A stretch of 64,000 nucleotides of DNA, taken from positions 976,038 through 1,040,037 of the forward strand of contig NZ_CP014226.1 of the NCBI RefSeq assembly GCF_001545155.1, given 5' to 3'. This DNA is from Halomonas chromatireducens. Its GTDB lineage: Bacteria; Pseudomonadota; Gammaproteobacteria; Pseudomonadales; Halomonadaceae. This document shows, in pieces, positions 10,625 through 20,544 of this stretch. How positions within the stretch are numbered: position 1 is the stretch's first letter; every line of letters starts with the position of its first letter. Made by a program: the position numbers and the translations under genes. Under the pieces are notes generated by a model. That model ran no database searches and was not told where the DNA came from. It saw only the letters and a program-made list of their open reading frames with translations.

Positions 10625-11293
10625 ATGGCGGATGCAACTCCCAAGAGCGTACTTACGGCGCCGCTGACGAAGAACAACCCCATCGCCCTGCAGGTGCTTG
10701 GCATCTGCTCGGCGCTGGCGGTCACCACCAGCATGAGTGTTTCGCTGGTCATGACCCTGGCTGTCATCTTCGTCTGTGCCTTCTCCAACCTGTTCGTATC
10801 GCTGATTCGACATCACATACCCTCATCGATCCGTATCATCGTGCAGATGACCATCATCGCATCGTTGGTCATCGTGGTGGATCAGGTACTCAAGGCGTTT
10901 GCCTATGAAATGTCCAAGCAGCTGTCTGTCTTCGTCGGCCTGATCATCACCAACTGCATCATCATGGGCCGTGCCGAAGGCTTCGCCATGCAGAACAACC
11001 CGAAGATGTCCTTCATCGACGGTGTCGGCAATGGCCTGGGCTATGGTCTGGTACTGATGTTCGTCGGCTTCGTGCGCGAGCTGTTCGGCTCTGGCAGCAT
11101 ATTCGGTTTCACCATTCTGCAGCCCGTTCAGGACGGGGGCTGGTACGTGCCCAATGGCCTGCTTCTGCTGCCGCCCTCGGCGTTCTTCATTATTGGTCTG
11201 ATGATCTGGATCATTCGTGAAGCGCACCCCGAGCAGGTGGAGGAGAACGAGTTCAAGATGAAGCACAACACCGAACCCAAGGAGGCCGTGTAA
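10625..11293 (+). CDS. nqrD: Na+-NQR subunit D
   Basis: A 222-aa integral membrane subunit homologous to RnfE/RnfA-type proteins. It contains [17 protein letters not shown], an [15 protein letters not shown] motif with the conserved Cys that helps hold the intramembrane iron-sulfur cluster with NqrE, and [12 protein letters not shown]. It begins 2 nt after nqrC. Confidence 0.96.
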   Translation: MADATPKSVLTAPLTKNNPIALQVLGICSALAVTTSMSVSLVMTLAVIFVCAFSNLFVSLIRHHIPSSIRIIVQMTIIASLVIVVDQVLKAFAYEMSKQLSVFVGLIITNCIIMGRAEGFAMQNNPKMSFIDGVGNGLGYGLVLMFVGFVRELFGSGSIFGFTILQPVQDGGWYVPNGLLLLPPSAFFIIGLMIWIIREAHPEQVEENEFKMKHNTEPKEAV

Positions 11294-11294
11294 C

Positions 11295-11912
<618 letters not shown>

Positions 11913-11926
11913 GCCAGGGCGCGTTT

Positions 11927-11949
11927 CCGGCGACGTTATCCGTCGCCGG
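11927..11949 (+). promoter_or_regulatory. Hairpin between nqrE and nqrF
   Basis: A 9-bp stem, CCGGCGACG / CGTCGCCGG, with loop TTATC lies inside the only sizeable gap of the nqr operon. There is no T-tract. It may mark an mRNA-processing or stability point that adjusts NqrF level; this is inference from position. Confidence 0.4.
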
Positions 11950-11983
11950 GAATCAGGTTACTCACAGCAAATAGGAAACCGAC

Positions 11984-13216
11984 ATGGTTGCAACATCTGT
12001 CATCTTGCTCGGTGTGTTCATGTTCACCCTGATCGTTATCAGTCTGACGGGGGTGATCCTGGCAGCTCGCAGTAAGCTCGTGAGCACCGGGGACGTGACC
12101 ATCGAGGTCAATGGCGACCCCGAGCACACCCTGACTACCCAAGCCGGGGGCAAGCTGCTCGATACCCTGGCCGCCAACGGCATTTTCCTGTCGTCGGCCT
12201 GCGGCGGCGGTGGCTCCTGCGCCCAGTGCAAGTGCCGCGTAGAAGAGGGCGGCGGTGCCATCCTGCCCACCGAAGAGTCCCACTTCACCATGCGCGAGAA
12301 GAAGGACGGCTGGCGCCTCTCCTGCCAGGTACCGGTGAAGCAGGACATGAAGGTGGAGGTGCCCGAGGAGGTCTTCGGCGTCAAGAAGTGGGAGTGCGAT
12401 GTCATCTCCAACCCGAACGTTGCCACCTTCATCAAGGAGCTCAACCTCAAGCTACCCGAAGGCGAGAACGTCGATTTCCGTGCCGGCGGTTACGTTCAGC
12501 TGGTGGCGCCGCCCTACGATATCAAGTTCTCCGACTTCGATATCGAGGAGGAGTATCGGGGCGACTGGGAGAAATTCGACCTGTTCAAGCTCTCCCACAA
12601 GAGCAACGAGGAGGTCATCCGCGCCTACTCCATGGCGAACTATCCGGAAGAGGTGGGGATCCTCAAGTTCAATATCCGTATCGCCACGCCGCCGCCCAAC
12701 ACCAGCCATCCGCCGGGCCTGATGTCGACCTATGTCTTCAGCCTCAAGGCGGGAGACAAGGTAACGGTGATGGGGCCCTTCGGTGAGTTCTTCGCCAAGG
12801 AGACCGACGCGGAAATGATCTTCGTCGGCGGCGGTGCCGGCATGGCGCCCATGCGTAGCCACATCTTCGATCAGCTCAAGCGCCTGAAATCCCAGCGGAA
12901 GATCTCGTTCTGGTACGGTGCCCGCTCCTGGCGCGAGACGTTCTACAACGAGGAGTACGACCAGTTGGCCGAGGAGTTCCCCAACTTCGAGTGGCACCTG
13001 GCACTCTCCGACCCGCTACCCGAGGATAACTGGGAAGGCCCGACCGGTTTCATCCACAACGTGCTGTACGACAACTACCTCAAGGACCATCCGGCACCTG
13101 AGGACTGCGAGTACTACATGTGCGGGCCGCCCATGATGAACGCGTCTGTGATCAAGCTATTGCTTGACCTGGGGGTGGAGCCCGAGAACATCCTGCTGGA
13201 TGACTTCGGCGGATGA
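11984..13216 (+). CDS. nqrF: Na+-NQR subunit F (NADH dehydrogenase, 2Fe-2S and FAD)
   Basis: A 410-aa electron-input subunit. It has an N-terminal membrane helix (about 5-27), then a plant-type ferredoxin domain with cysteines near 73, 79, 82 and 114 ([16 protein letters not shown] ... RLSC). A ferredoxin-reductase FAD/NADH domain follows, with [28 protein letters not shown] and [11 protein letters not shown]. Ends in the conserved LLDDFGG. It overlaps the next gene by 4 nt. Confidence 0.97.
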   Translation: MVATSVILLGVFMFTLIVISLTGVILAARSKLVSTGDVTIEVNGDPEHTLTTQAGGKLLDTLAANGIFLSSACGGGGSCAQCKCRVEEGGGAILPTEESHFTMREKKDGWRLSCQVPVKQDMKVEVPEEVFGVKKWECDVISNPNVATFIKELNLKLPEGENVDFRAGGYVQLVAPPYDIKFSDFDIEEEYRGDWEKFDLFKLSHKSNEEVIRAYSMANYPEEVGILKFNIRIATPPPNTSHPPGLMSTYVFSLKAGDKVTVMGPFGEFFAKETDAEMIFVGGGAGMAPMRSHIFDQLKRLKSQRKISFWYGARSWRETFYNEEYDQLAEEFPNFEWHLALSDPLPEDNWEGPTGFIHNVLYDNYLKDHPAPEDCEYYMCGPPMMNASVIKLLLDLGVEPENILLDDFGG

Positions 13217-14004
13217 TCTCACTCGCTTCACGGCGATTTTCAGGGCTGGCCCATGGTGGGCCAGCCCTGTTCATGTTCCTCCTGATGATGCTGCCCATGG
13301 CGCTACTGAGCGCCTGTCGCAGCCAGCTTCAGGAGCAGCTGTACCAGGGTACTGCCCTGGGCACGGGTTACCATATCACCCTGTATGCCGATCTCGATGC
13401 ACAAGAGCGGGAACGTATTGCGGTCGGCATACAAAGTGAGCTAGCACACCTCCAGCAGCAGCGAGATGCCCTTATGGGGTCGCTTGCAGCCGCCTTTTCC
13501 GGCGCTGCGCGGCTACCGTTTGCGCCTCCCATATCACTTGGCGACGAATTGGAACGTCTATTACACGCGCTTGCCGTCGATCATCTTACGGAATGGCTTA
13601 CCGATCATGATGTCGAAAACATGATGGTCGAGGTTGGCGGTGTGATTCGCACCCGCGGGCTGCCACCCGGAGGAGGCTGGTGGCTATCTCTCGAGCATGC
13701 GGGACTGCCGGAGCAGGGCGCGGGGCCTCGAATCAACCTCACAGGTGCTGCACTGGTGCATCGACAGGTCAGGCCCACCCCCGTGACAATACCTGCTCTG
13801 CCCAGAACCTTGGGAATCAGCGTGGTGGCCGACACTGCCAGCGAGGCATCGCGTCAGGCGCTGTTACTGATGGCCGCCGACCAGCAGAATACGACGATGA
13901 GCCAGGTGCTGGGGATGGATAGTGCCGCCCGGCTCGTTGTCAAGACACCACAGGGTGTTGAAATTCTCTACACCGCGGCAATGGAGCCGTGGCTCGAGCA
14001 CTAA
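13213..14004 (+). CDS. Reduced ApbE-like lipoprotein
   Basis: It sits where nqr operons often carry apbE, the FAD:protein FMN transferase that loads NqrB and NqrC, and overlaps nqrF by 4 nt. It has a hydrophobic leader with a lipobox-like [21 protein letters not shown] (matching the ApbE GTxY start) and [21 protein letters not shown] (matching KGYAVD...VEIGG). At 263 aa it is well short of the usual ~330-350. The segment with the STYDPxSExSR region and the Asp-rich DLSxIAKG is absent. The SHTIDPRTG-type block is replaced by VHRQVRPTP. Catalytic function is doubtful. It could be a degenerating gene, a divergent variant or a non-catalytic partner. Confidence 0.7.
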   Translation: MISLASRRFSGLAHGGPALFMFLLMMLPMALLSACRSQLQEQLYQGTALGTGYHITLYADLDAQERERIAVGIQSELAHLQQQRDALMGSLAAAFSGAARLPFAPPISLGDELERLLHALAVDHLTEWLTDHDVENMMVEVGGVIRTRGLPPGGGWWLSLEHAGLPEQGAGPRINLTGAALVHRQVRPTPVTIPALPRTLGISVVADTASEASRQALLLMAADQQNTTMSQVLGMDSAARLVVKTPQGVEILYTAAMEPWLEH

Positions 14005-14020
14005 TTGTGAGGAGCGCGAC

Positions 14021-14278
14021 ATGAACATTTTCTTCTTGGTTCTCGGTTTCATGCTGCTCGTCATGGCTGCCATGGCGATTGGCGTGATCATGGGGCGCAA
14101 GCCCATAGCCGGCTCCTGCGGCGGGCTCAATAACCTGGGCCTAAAGGACGGCTGCGAGGTTTGCGGTGGCAAGGATGAGATCTGCGAGGAGGAGAACCGC
14201 AAGAACAGCCGCAGCGCTCGTCGCAAGAGTGATGAAAGCCGCGGCGCCGACCTGGGGTACGATGCAACCCGGCGCTGA
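14021..14278 (+). CDS. nqrM: NqrM, Na+-NQR maturation factor
   Basis: An 85-aa protein (former DUF539) with one N-terminal membrane helix. Four cysteines are arranged as SCGG...DGCEVCGG...EEICEEE. NqrM is needed to deliver iron to the NqrD/NqrE cluster. The ATG at 14021 follows GTGAGGAG with good spacing; an in-frame upstream extension to 13922 would run through the preceding gene and is rejected. The spacing (16 nt after the ApbE-like stop) supports the same operon. Confidence 0.93.
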   Translation: MNIFFLVLGFMLLVMAAMAIGVIMGRKPIAGSCGGLNNLGLKDGCEVCGGKDEICEEENRKNSRSARRKSDESRGADLGYDATRR

Positions 14279-14325
14279 TTGCCATCCTCAACCAATATGC
14301 TAGGGAAAAGGAGAAGCGAGAGTCC

Positions 14326-15717
14326 ATGGCAGTTCATAACTATGACGTGGTGGTAATCGGGACCGGCCCCGCCGGTGAGAGTGCGGCTATCAATGCTGCC
14401 AAGCACGGCAAGCGAGTTGCGGTCGTGGAGAAGCAGCCGGTGGTGGGCGGCAACTGTACCCACTGGGGCACGATTCCCTCCAAGGCGCTGCGCCACCAGG
14501 TCAAACAGATCATGGCCTTCAATACCAATCGCATGTTTCGCGATATCGGTGAGCCTCGCTGGTTCTCTTTTCCCAGGGTCATGGAACGCTCACGGGTCAC
14601 CATCGACCAGCAGGTCGAAATGCGCACCCGATTCTACGCCCGAAATCGGATCGACCTGTTCAGCGGTGTGGCACGTTTCAAGGATGAGCATACGCTGCTG
14701 ATTCGTGATCGGCAGGAGGCGCTGGAAGAACTTGTCGCCCAGAAAATCGTTATTGCCACCGGCTCACGCCCCTATCGGCCAGCGGATATCAACTTCCGTC
14801 ACCCGCGTATCTACGAATCCGACACTATCCTCAGCCTGTCGCATACTCCCCGAACGCTGATCATCTTCGGTGCCGGTGTCATCGGCTGCGAATATGCCTC
14901 GATCTTCTCCGGCCTGGGCGTCAAGGTCGACCTGATCAATAACCGTGACAGCCTGCTCTCCTTTCTTGACGATGAGATCAGTGACGCGCTCTCTTATCAC
15001 CTGCGCAAGCACGGGGTGCTGATTCGTCACCACGAAGAGTATGAGCGCGTCGAGGGCGATGAGTCCGGCGTTACGGTCTACCTCAAGTCGGGCAAGAAGC
15101 TGCGCGCCGACGCCTTCCTCTGGGCCAACGGACGAACTGGCAATACCGATGAACTCGGGCTAGAGAATATCGGACTGGAGGCCAATGGCCGAGGTCAGCT
15201 GCAGGTGGATGATCACTACCGCACCGCGATCCCCCACATCTATGCCGCCGGTGACGTGATCGGCTGGCCGAGCCTGGCAAGCGCTGCCTACGACCAGGGT
15301 CTCAACGCCTGCGACGAGCTGCTCGACAGGGACTATCGCTACGTCAACGAGGTGCCCACGGGGATCTACACCATCCCGGAGATCAGCTCCTTCGGCCGTA
15401 CCGAGCGGGAACTGACCGAGGCCCGGGTGCCCTATGAAGTGGCGCAGGCCTTCTTCAAGGATACGGCCCGTGCGCAGATTACCGGGGATACCGTCGGGAT
15501 GCTCAAGATCCTGTTCCACCAGGACACCCTGGAGATCTACGGCATCCACTGCTTTGGTGACCAGGCCTCGGAGATCGTCCATATCGGCCAGGCGATCATG
15601 CAGCAGAAGGGCGAGGCCAACACCTTGAAGTATTTCGTCAACACCACCTTCAACTACCCCACCATGGCCGAGGCCTATCGGGTGGCGGCGCAGAATGGTC
15701 TCAATCGGGTGTTCTGA
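14326..15717 (+). CDS. sthA: Soluble pyridine nucleotide transhydrogenase
   Basis: A 463-aa cytoplasmic flavoprotein that interconverts NADPH and NADH. It has the FAD motif [14 protein letters not shown] and [16 protein letters not shown], in which the second redox Cys of lipoamide dehydrogenase-like enzymes is Thr, the SthA hallmark. The NAD motif is [12 protein letters not shown], and TRAINING-like dimer motifs [13 protein letters not shown] close it. AGGGAAAAGGAGA-like purine-rich sequence lies just upstream. The gene ends before a strong bidirectional terminator. Confidence 0.95.
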   Translation: MAVHNYDVVVIGTGPAGESAAINAAKHGKRVAVVEKQPVVGGNCTHWGTIPSKALRHQVKQIMAFNTNRMFRDIGEPRWFSFPRVMERSRVTIDQQVEMRTRFYARNRIDLFSGVARFKDEHTLLIRDRQEALEELVAQKIVIATGSRPYRPADINFRHPRIYESDTILSLSHTPRTLIIFGAGVIGCEYASIFSGLGVKVDLINNRDSLLSFLDDEISDALSYHLRKHGVLIRHHEEYERVEGDESGVTVYLKSGKKLRADAFLWANGRTGNTDELGLENIGLEANGRGQLQVDDHYRTAIPHIYAAGDVIGWPSLASAAYDQGLNACDELLDRDYRYVNEVPTGIYTIPEISSFGRTERELTEARVPYEVAQAFFKDTARAQITGDTVGMLKILFHQDTLEIYGIHCFGDQASEIVHIGQAIMQQKGEANTLKYFVNTTFNYPTMAEAYRVAAQNGLNRVF

Positions 15718-15740
15718 TCCTGGTCAGAGTCCACGCAAGT

Positions 15741-15768
15741 GAAAACGGCGCCCAAGGGCGCCGTTTTC
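15741..15768. terminator. Bidirectional terminator between sthA and the DUF488 gene
   Basis: A perfect 12-bp stem GAAAACGGCGCC / GGCGCCGTTTTC closes a CAAG loop. The T-rich arm on either strand lets it terminate sthA from the left and the minus-strand DUF488 gene from the right. Confidence 0.85.
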
Positions 15769-16195
15769 AGTTCTCCGGGTCAACCTGATGGGCAAAGCAC
15801 GGTGGCGAGGCCGGTTCGCAATCGGCGACATCCTCGTCCTGCAGGGCCTGGAGCAGAGCATCCCGCAGCAGTGGCAGGTGGGAGTCGTCAAGATGGCGGG
15901 CAGCCGAAAGCAGCGTCAAGCGCCCGCGTCGGGCATGGCGCATCAGGGGCATCAGGCAGGCAGGGTCATCGCGAAGCTCGCCTCGGTAGCGTGCAGCGAA
16001 GACGGTTTCGCTGATCTCGTCCTGATGATACTGGCGCCTGAGCAAGGTGGAGGGCGAAGCGTCCCGATACCACTCCGTGAGGGCCAGGCTCTCGCGGCGC
16101 TTGCCGCGAGGCCAGAGGCGATCCACCAGCACTCGGGCGCCATCCTCCGTCTCGGCAGGGCTATAAATGCGCTTGAGGACAATGTCGTAGCTCAT
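15767..16195 (-). CDS. DUF488 family protein
   Basis: A 142-aa cytoplasmic protein with the DUF488/YeaO signatures VLVDRLWPRGKRRESL, W-Y-x-ASPSTLLRR and LTLLSAARHLDDSH. The biochemical role of the family is not established. The C-terminal ~20 residues (CEPASPPCFAHQVDPEN) are divergent. The stop abuts the shared terminator. It lies 30 nt downstream of the peptidase gene on the same strand and may be co-transcribed. Confidence 0.85.
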   Translation of the reverse strand: MSYDIVLKRIYSPAETEDGARVLVDRLWPRGKRRESLALTEWYRDASPSTLLRRQYHQDEISETVFAARYRGELRDDPACLMPLMRHARRGRLTLLSAARHLDDSHLPLLRDALLQALQDEDVADCEPASPPCFAHQVDPEN

Positions 16196-16225
16196 GATCT
16201 GATTCTTCCTGTGACCAATGACGAT

Positions 16226-17173
16226 CTAGTACGTCTTCAATGCCTCTTGGGCCTGTGCCTGCCACTGGCCGGGAATATCCGCCGCTCTCGATAAGGCACG
16301 CTGGGCTTCCTCGTCGCTGCCTTGGTTCTTCAGTGACAGCCCCAGGTTGAGCCATGCCACGGCAAATTCATCATCATGATGAACAGCCTCGCGGAAGGCA
16401 TCAATGGCACCCGGCATGTCGCCGATCCCATGGCGAGCATTGCCCAGCGCGAAGTGTCCCATGGCGGACGTTGGAAAGCGGCTGACCAAGGCTTCCCAGG
16501 CGGGTAGTGCCGCCTGCGCCCCCTGTACCTGCTCAAAGGAGGCGATCGCATCGAGGGCACGATATGCGCCGATCGCCTCTGGAAGCTGCCCCGCTGGCAG
16601 TGCAACGAAAGCCCAGCGATCACTTCGTGCCCAGGTGGCATCGAAGCGGCGGAAGGACTCGATGCGCTCGGGTTCCTCGCCACTGTGCAGGATCAGCTCC
16701 TCGGCCTCTCGATCGTAGCCGATGGCCACGGCGTAATGCCACATGGGCCAGGCAGGAAGTGCCAGGTTTTGCATTACCACTACCGGATGGCCAGCCGCGA
16801 TCTCGATAAGAAGAGCATCGAAACTATTGTTCAGTACGTAGGGTATGAGGCCATGGCGGCGGGTGGTCGCCAGCATTTCCGGCTGAACGCTGCCCTCCCG
16901 GTCCGGGATGAAGACCTGTGGAATCAGGGTGTCCACCGCCACATCCACACCCTGGCTGTTGAGCACCATGGCAAGCGAGGCCGGGCCACACTGGTACTCC
17001 TGCTGGGCATGGAATGGTACGCCTTCGATATTCGCCCGCATGGGAAGGGAAGCTTCCGTGGCATCGGCCAGCTGCGGGCTGGTGGCACACCCAGCGAGCA
17101 TCATCGAGAGGGCCGACAGCAGAACGCCCGCAAAGCGGGCGTTCAAGAGCTGCCTGAATCGGCGAGCTGTCAT
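16226..17173 (-). CDS. C39-like cysteine peptidase/TPR lipoprotein (PA2778 family)
   Basis: A 315-aa lipoprotein with leader and lipobox LSMMLAGC. The C39-type papain-fold domain has catalytic Cys in QQEYQCGPASLAMVLN and His in WHYAVAIGYD. A C-terminal region of about two TPR repeats follows (MGHFALGNARHGIGDMPGAI, WLNLGLSLKNQG). The ATG at 17173 was chosen because AGGAAG sits 5 nt upstream; a TTG at 17188 would add five residues. It overlaps or abuts the upstream PA2779-like gene, a pairing conserved in pseudomonads. The substrate is unknown; C39 homology suggests cleavage after a double-Gly-like site. Confidence 0.85.
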   Translation of the reverse strand: MTARRFRQLLNARFAGVLLSALSMMLAGCATSPQLADATEASLPMRANIEGVPFHAQQEYQCGPASLAMVLNSQGVDVAVDTLIPQVFIPDREGSVQPEMLATTRRHGLIPYVLNNSFDALLIEIAAGHPVVVMQNLALPAWPMWHYAVAIGYDREAEELILHSGEEPERIESFRRFDATWARSDRWAFVALPAGQLPEAIGAYRALDAIASFEQVQGAQAALPAWEALVSRFPTSAMGHFALGNARHGIGDMPGAIDAFREAVHHDDEFAVAWLNLGLSLKNQGSDEEAQRALSRAADIPGQWQAQAQEALKTY

Positions 17174-17184
17174 AACGCTTCCTG

Positions 17185-17580
17185 TCAACGCGTGAAGGGG
17201 AATACGTTGGTGAGACCGAGAATATCGGTAACCAGCAATACGACGAAGACGAACAGCAATGCACCGACGACACTGGCACCCGCCGGCAGCTGCTCGAGTT
17301 GCTCGGCCATTTGGCGTGCCTCTTCATCGGAAAGAGCGGCTACACGAGCTTCCACTTCATCAAGGTCCACACCCTGAGCAATCAGCTGTTCCTGGACGTC
17401 GGCCCGGGAGAGAATCTCGTGAATGCGCTCGCGATCGGCATCGGGCCGCTCGGCACTGAGGGCTGCCTGGGTGGTCACAAGATCACTGGCAGGCACGGGG
17501 GCGGCCGTGGCGACGGAAATACTTCCCAGCAGCATGGCGATGATCAGCAGCGGGCTGAGATAACGGTAGAGTCTTTTCAT
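17185..17580 (-). CDS. PA2779 family secreted/membrane protein
   Basis: A 131-aa protein with a signal peptide (MKRLYRYLSPLLIIAMLLG...TAA). A charged region (ERIHEILSRADVQEQLIAQG, DEVEARVAALSDEE) precedes a C-terminal membrane helix (GALLFVFVVLLVTDILGL). It is the standard upstream partner of PA2778-type C39 peptidases. A GAGA-VVGALLF transition before the C-terminal helix could be a processing site for that peptidase; this is speculative. No function is known. Confidence 0.85.
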   Translation of the reverse strand: MKRLYRYLSPLLIIAMLLGSISVATAAPVPASDLVTTQAALSAERPDADRERIHEILSRADVQEQLIAQGVDLDEVEARVAALSDEEARQMAEQLEQLPAGASVVGALLFVFVVLLVTDILGLTNVFPFTR

Positions 17581-17738
17581 GGCGATCTTCCTTCTTTTTG
17601 GTTTGGGCTTCCGGCTCTTGAATGATCCGTATCGCTGTCACGGCGAGTGGGATGCGTCCTGCACTCCAACGATGCCTTCTTAGTATAAGCAGAAAGGCCG
17701 TGATATTTCATGCTCTTGCATCATGTAAATTGGCCGGC

Positions 17739-18860
17739 TCAGGCGACACGTGTGCAGTTTCGCCCATTCGCCTTGGCTCTGTAGAGTGCCTTGTCGGCGC
17801 GTGAGTAGAGCGAGTCGAAGTGTGAACCCTGCCCCTGTCCCGTGGCCAGGCCCAGGCTGACGGTGAGTGTCGTCGGCGCGCCGAGTGTCGGTTCGGTGAG
17901 CCCAGCGATATGGTGTCGAATGCGTTCAGCGAGTTCAAAAGCCCCTTCCGACGGTGTGTCGGGCATCAGAATGCAAAACTCCTCGCCGCCGATCCGGGCC
18001 ACAAAATCGGCCTGGCGTATCTCTTCCTGGATAGCGTTGGCAAAGGCCTTCAGCACTCTATCACCGGCTGGATGCCCCAGGCTGTCATTGAGCTCTTTGA
18101 AGAGATCAAGGTCGAGCAGCGCTATGCTCAGCGGCTGGTTGTTGCGCAGGCTCTGCTCATGAAGACGACCTGCGACTTCAAGAAGATAGCGCCGGTTGCC
18201 AAGTCCGGTCAGCTCGTCGGCCAGGCTGAGACGTTTCACGGCTTCTCGTTCCCTGTGCAGACGTAGCAGGGCGAGCATGAGCCCGCCGACCACCATCAAC
18301 ACCAGTACGACCAGGGCACCGATTGCCCAGGTGAGTCGTTCCATTGTTAATCGCTGCTCGGCGGCTGCGACGTGGATGAGCTCGTTGAGCTCGCTATAGG
18401 CCCATGACAGCTCGTTCTCGATCACGTAGCCGAGTCGCGTTAGTCCATCCGGGGCGGCTCCCCCCAGTACGTCATCGATGTGGTGTTGCAGCTCCGGCAT
18501 CTGCTCTTCTACACGACGCAGCCTGTCTAGCGCCGAGGCATAGGCCCCTGAATCAAGTTGGCTTCTTTCCAGGCCATAGGTGACACCGTCGATATGCTGG
18601 GGTATGCGCCACAGCAGATTCTCGAGGCGCTCCTGGTCTAACTGCGGTGTCGGTGACTGTAGTCTGTCCAACGTGTGGCGAAGCAAAACAGGGTGCTGCT
18701 GGGCCCGCACCACATCGGCGACCAGTGCCGCGTAGTTGGCCCCCACGTGCTGGCGAGCATTGATCATGTAGAACCCTATGGCCAGGGCACAGACGCCCGC
18801 CAGCAGGGTGAACCCCAAGGCCATCTGCCAGCTCAGGGCGCGGTAATGGCGTTGGCTCAT
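17739..18860 (-). CDS. Membrane diguanylate cyclase (GGDEF)
   Basis: A 373-aa enzyme making c-di-GMP. TM1 (about 10-33) and TM2 (about 175-200) flank a periplasmic domain of ~140 residues. A cytoplasmic GGDEF domain follows with DELTGLGNRRYL, DLDLFKELNDSLGH and the active-site variant GGEEF. An inhibitory I-site RQAD (RxxD) lies five residues before GGEEF, so product inhibition is expected. Its ATG overlaps the stop of the upstream pterin-binding-like gene (ATGA, 18857-18860), implying translational coupling and a sensor-effector pair. Confidence 0.92.
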   Translation of the reverse strand: MSQRHYRALSWQMALGFTLLAGVCALAIGFYMINARQHVGANYAALVADVVRAQQHPVLLRHTLDRLQSPTPQLDQERLENLLWRIPQHIDGVTYGLERSQLDSGAYASALDRLRRVEEQMPELQHHIDDVLGGAAPDGLTRLGYVIENELSWAYSELNELIHVAAAEQRLTMERLTWAIGALVVLVLMVVGGLMLALLRLHREREAVKRLSLADELTGLGNRRYLLEVAGRLHEQSLRNNQPLSIALLDLDLFKELNDSLGHPAGDRVLKAFANAIQEEIRQADFVARIGGEEFCILMPDTPSEGAFELAERIRHHIAGLTEPTLGAPTTLTVSLGLATGQGQGSHFDSLYSRADKALYRAKANGRNCTRVA

Positions 18861-19384
18861 TGGACCTGGATGTCTCGAATCGACCAGATCCAGTGCGTCA
18901 TGCTCGCCGTGCCGACTTCAACGGCCTGGGCATCGGCGGGTACGATCAGCATGGTGGGGCCGAACTCCTCGAGCGTCAGGGGATCACCATCCAGTCGCGT
19001 GGCGAGCAGGTAGCGCGTCTCTTCACGATCCTGGGGGGAGATGAAGACCGTATAGTCATCGTGGGCGATAAGCCGCAGCGTGGCGGAAACGTCAAGGTTC
19101 TGGGAGGTGAGAAAGTCGTCCAGCCACACGCCCGCGAAGCTCCCCTGGGGGCCTTCGAAATGCTGAAGTGTCACCTCATGGAGGGGGGATGACTCGATTT
19201 CGGCGCGACTGACCGGACGGCGCTCGCCGTCGCTGTGCAGCGTGAGAATCGGCGTCTCATCCTGTGACGGGGTGAGTTCACTGGGGGCGGCAGCGGAGGC
19301 TTGGACGGGCGCCATGGCGAGCGCCACGAACAAGCAGGTCGTCAGGGCGACCAGTGAAAGCGTCAGGCGTAAGGGACGGCTCAT
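18857..19384 (-). CDS. Periplasmic pterin/molybdopterin-binding-like protein (PruR-like)
   Basis: A 175-aa secreted protein with signal peptide (to about residue 33, VQASA-A). Its fold motifs resemble a small SUOX/oxidoreductase molybdopterin-binding domain: HFEGPQGSFAGVWLDDFL, LIAHDDYTVFISPQDREE, LLATRLDGDPLT and GPTMLIVPAD. No cofactor-ligating Cys of true sulfite oxidases is seen, suggesting ligand sensing and not catalysis. In Agrobacterium the related PruR binds pterins and controls the GGDEF/EAL protein DcpA. The coupling here to a GGDEF gene suggests the same type of role. Confidence 0.72.
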   Translation of the reverse strand: MSRPLRLTLSLVALTTCLFVALAMAPVQASAAAPSELTPSQDETPILTLHSDGERRPVSRAEIESSPLHEVTLQHFEGPQGSFAGVWLDDFLTSQNLDVSATLRLIAHDDYTVFISPQDREETRYLLATRLDGDPLTLEEFGPTMLIVPADAQAVEVGTASMTHWIWSIRDIQVQ

Positions 19385-19453
19385 GCAGGTGGCTCCCAGG
19401 CAGGGTTTTCAGTGGGATGATCGCAGTATTTCGGGGCGAATATCTGACGCAGA

Positions 19454-19480
19454 GTTAACGCTTTAAATCGAGGCGTTAAC
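19454..19480 (-). terminator. Inverted repeat at the holA 3' end
   Basis: A perfect 8-bp repeat GTTAACGC / GCGTTAAC with an 11-nt AT-rich loop overlaps the holA stop codon. It is a weak terminator candidate for the leuS-lptE-holA transcript. Confidence 0.35.
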
Positions 19481-20534
19481 CCACACGATATGAGGAGGGG
19501 AGTTCCGCGAGTAGGCCACGGCCGCCGGCCAGGGTCAGGGCCAGATCGTGCAGGCCGTTCCACAGTGGCAGAGGGCTGGCACCCTTGATCGCCAGGTCCA
19601 GGCGTTGGGCCAGGAGCAGGAGCTTGTGCAACCGCTTCATAGGCAGTCGCGCGATGGCCTGCTGATAGGCCGGTCGACGCTTGTCGAAGATGGCGGGTTT
19701 CTGGGCCTTGCAGGCGTGTTCGAAGCTCTGGCCCTGGTACAGATGCTGATGAAGAGAGAGCAGGGTGCGCAGCTCCCGGGTCAGTGCCCAGAGTACGATC
19801 GGCGGCTCGACACCTTCGCCACGCAGCCCGCGAATGATGCGCGAGACCCGCTCGCGCTCTCCCTTCAGGCAGGCATCCATCAGCGTGAAGACGTCGTAGC
19901 GGGCGCTGTTTTCGACGCCTCCGGTGATCTCGGTGGGACCGATACGGGTGCCCTTGGGTAGCAGCAAGGAGAGTTTCTGCAATTCCTGGTCGGCGGCCAG
20001 CAGGTTGCCTTCGGTACGCTCACCCAGCATGCGGGCGGCATCGAGCTCGAGGGACAGTTGGTATCGCTCGGCGCGATCCCGCAGCCAGTAGCCTAGACGG
20101 GAAGGGTCCACCGGCCATACCGGAACGAACAGGCCAACCTTGTCGAGCGCCTGAAACCAGGCACTCTTCTGCTGACGATAGTCGAGCTTGCCCATGGCGA
20201 TGAGCAGCACATCATCGCTGCCCTGGAGCTCTCCAGCGTGCTCCTTCAAAGCCTTAGCGCCTTCCTGCCCCAAGCTGCTTGAGCCCAGCCTGAGTTCGAT
20301 CAGCTTGCTGGAAGCGAATAGTGACAGGCTGGCGGCAGTTTCACGCAGCCTGCCCCAGGCAAAGTTGGCTTCAACATTCAGGATATCGCGCTCTTCGATG
20401 CCGCGGGAGCGGGCCGCCGCCCTGACGGCATCGCAGGCTTCCATGTGTTGTAGAGGCTCCTCACCGGCGACGATGACCACCGGGGGGAGTTTCTTGGCCA
20501 GCGCATCGGCAAGCTTGTCGGCAAAGACCTTCAT
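19476..20534 (-). CDS. holA: DNA polymerase III delta subunit
   Basis: A 352-aa clamp-loader subunit that opens the beta clamp. The start MKVFADKLADALAKKLPPV is at 20534; an in-frame extension to 20810 would overlap lptE and is not credible. It has VVIVAGEEPLQHMEACDAVR, ELRLGSSSLGQEGAKAL, RTEGNLLAADQELQKLSLL and VFTLMDACLKGE, all typical of HolA. It begins 11 nt after lptE in the conserved leuS-lptE-holA order. Confidence 0.95.
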   Translation of the reverse strand: MKVFADKLADALAKKLPPVVIVAGEEPLQHMEACDAVRAAARSRGIEERDILNVEANFAWGRLRETAASLSLFASSKLIELRLGSSSLGQEGAKALKEHAGELQGSDDVLLIAMGKLDYRQQKSAWFQALDKVGLFVPVWPVDPSRLGYWLRDRAERYQLSLELDAARMLGERTEGNLLAADQELQKLSLLLPKGTRIGPTEITGGVENSARYDVFTLMDACLKGERERVSRIIRGLRGEGVEPPIVLWALTRELRTLLSLHQHLYQGQSFEHACKAQKPAIFDKRRPAYQQAIARLPMKRLHKLLLLAQRLDLAIKGASPLPLWNGLHDLALTLAGGRGLLAELPSSYRVG

Positions 20535-20544
20535 CGTTTTTTCG

